Source of the DNA: Lawsonibacter sp.
GTDB taxonomy: Bacteria > Bacillota > Clostridia > Oscillospirales > Oscillospiraceae
Assembly (NCBI GenBank): GCA_022795855.1
Contig: JAAWHL010000018.1
Coordinates: 1-36,874 of the forward strand
Direction: 5' to 3'
DNA: 36,874 bases
Below the pieces are notes generated by a model. It was not told the DNA's origin, searched no databases, and saw only the letters and a program-made list of their open reading frames with translations. Positions 36,438 to 36,874 of the stretch are shown here, piece by piece. Positions within the stretch are counted from its first letter, which is position 1, and each line of letters starts with the position of its first letter. The translations under genes and the position numbers were made by a program.

Positions 36438-36874
36438 ATGAACCGTTACCTTCCTGTAGATCGGGGGAGCGCCCGCCGGGACACCGTGGCGCTCCAGTCC
36501 GATTCCTGCTCCGTCTGCTGTTCACAACCCGACCCCTGCTGCTGCCCGCAGCCTGACCCCTGCGTCTGCTGCCAGCCCTGTCCCTGCCCCTGTCCGGATA
36601 CCGTTGGTCCTACCGGCCCCACCGGGCCCCAAGGGATTCCCGGGCCCAGCGGCCTGCCGGGTGCTGTGGGTCCTACCGGTCCCCAGGGCATCCGCGGCGC
36701 TGACGGTCCTACCGGGCCTATGGGCCCTGCCGGCCCCGTAGGTGCCACCGGCGCTACCGGAGCGACGGGTGCGGTTGGCCCTGCCGGTCCTGCCGGCCCC
36801 GTGGGTGCTACGGGTGCCACCGGTGCCACGGGTGCGACCGGCGCTGTCGGCCCCACTGGCCCTACCGGCCCTGC
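36438..36874 (+). CDS. Collagen-like Gly-X-Y repeat protein, Cys-rich N-terminus (partial)
   Basis: Only the first 145 codons are in the window; the frame is open at the end. After [15 protein letters not shown] comes a Cys-rich block of about 30 residues (for example [18 protein letters not shown] and CPCPCPDT) and then uninterrupted Gly-X-Y triplets ([14 protein letters not shown], later GATGATGATG). Triplet-repeat proteins of this kind form trimeric surface or exosporium filaments (BclA type) in Firmicutes. There is no signal peptide, as in exosporium proteins. ATG 36438 follows AAAGGAGAG. The Cys block could cross-link the shaft; this is inferred. Confidence 0.9.
   Translation, partial: MNRYLPVDRGSARRDTVALQSDSCSVCCSQPDPCCCPQPDPCVCCQPCPCPCPDTVGPTGPTGPQGIPGPSGLPGAVGPTGPQGIRGADGPTGPMGPAGPVGATGATGATGAVGPAGPAGPVGATGATGATGATGAVGPTGPTGP

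Noticed and set aside
36446-36856. Minus-strand Gly/Pro/Val/Ala repeat frame
   Set aside because: Reverse complement of the Gly-X-Y tract; the plus strand has the RBS and start codon and is open to the window end.

Overview
The window is G+C-rich, low-G+C-ancestry Firmicute DNA, most consistent with a gut Oscillospiraceae/Clostridia relative (Flavonifractor/Lawsonibacter-type). Reasons: T-box and THF riboswitches, an RNase M5-like Toprim/DUF4093 protein beside holA, a comEC/holA neighbourhood, ECF-type vitamin uptake, a glycolytic pgk-tpiA-gpmI-eno cluster, strong GGAGG ribosome binding sites, and a Cys-rich collagen-like surface protein. The genus is inferred from gene content and composition, not proven.

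Layout. 1-4980 (minus strand): a T-box-controlled operon phzF-like / DUF3887-like lipoprotein / hypothetical / alaS; its leader has been split by a small insertion flanked by 34-bp direct repeats. 5129-7463: a SUV3-like RNA helicase with a C-terminal zinc knuckle. 7488-10600: a 1018-residue protein whose two ends look like degenerate flagellin and whose centre is a Gly-rich beta-helix-like repeat; a sigma-D-like box lies upstream. 10609-11333: a small serine recombinase framed by 13-bp direct repeats. 11428-12907: a MATE exporter. 13006-16188: promoter, THF riboswitch with a visible RBS-sequestering switch, a FolT-like ECF S component, and ComEC. 16198-16993: a repeat-bounded GNAT acetyltransferase module lying between comEC and holA. 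17015-18660: holA and an RNase M5-like protein. 19406-22166: a complete iron/cobalamin-type ABC importer. 22406-23867: an UPF0173-like metallohydrolase and trmL. 23912-29304: lower glycolysis (pgk, a 26-residue membrane peptide ORF, tpiA, gpmI, eno), with the eno 3' end duplicated around a small insertion. 29310-29933: a divergent pair (small hypothetical and XRE regulator) sharing a palindromic operator. 29970-30943: a lipid kinase. 31021-36284: azlCD, a chorismate mutase/prephenate dehydratase, an SDR, a frameshifted 4Fe-4S membrane protein and an aminotransferase, giving an amino-acid (Phe/Tyr and branched-chain) flavour. 36438-end: the start of a collagen-like protein.

The most notable items are the flagellin/beta-helix chimera next to a serine recombinase, and a recurring theme of small non-coding elements inserted next to or inside housekeeping loci: inside the alaS-operon T-box, after eno, and around the GNAT gene. 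Two of these insertions are accompanied by duplication of host sequence. No tRNA, rRNA or CRISPR array was seen.
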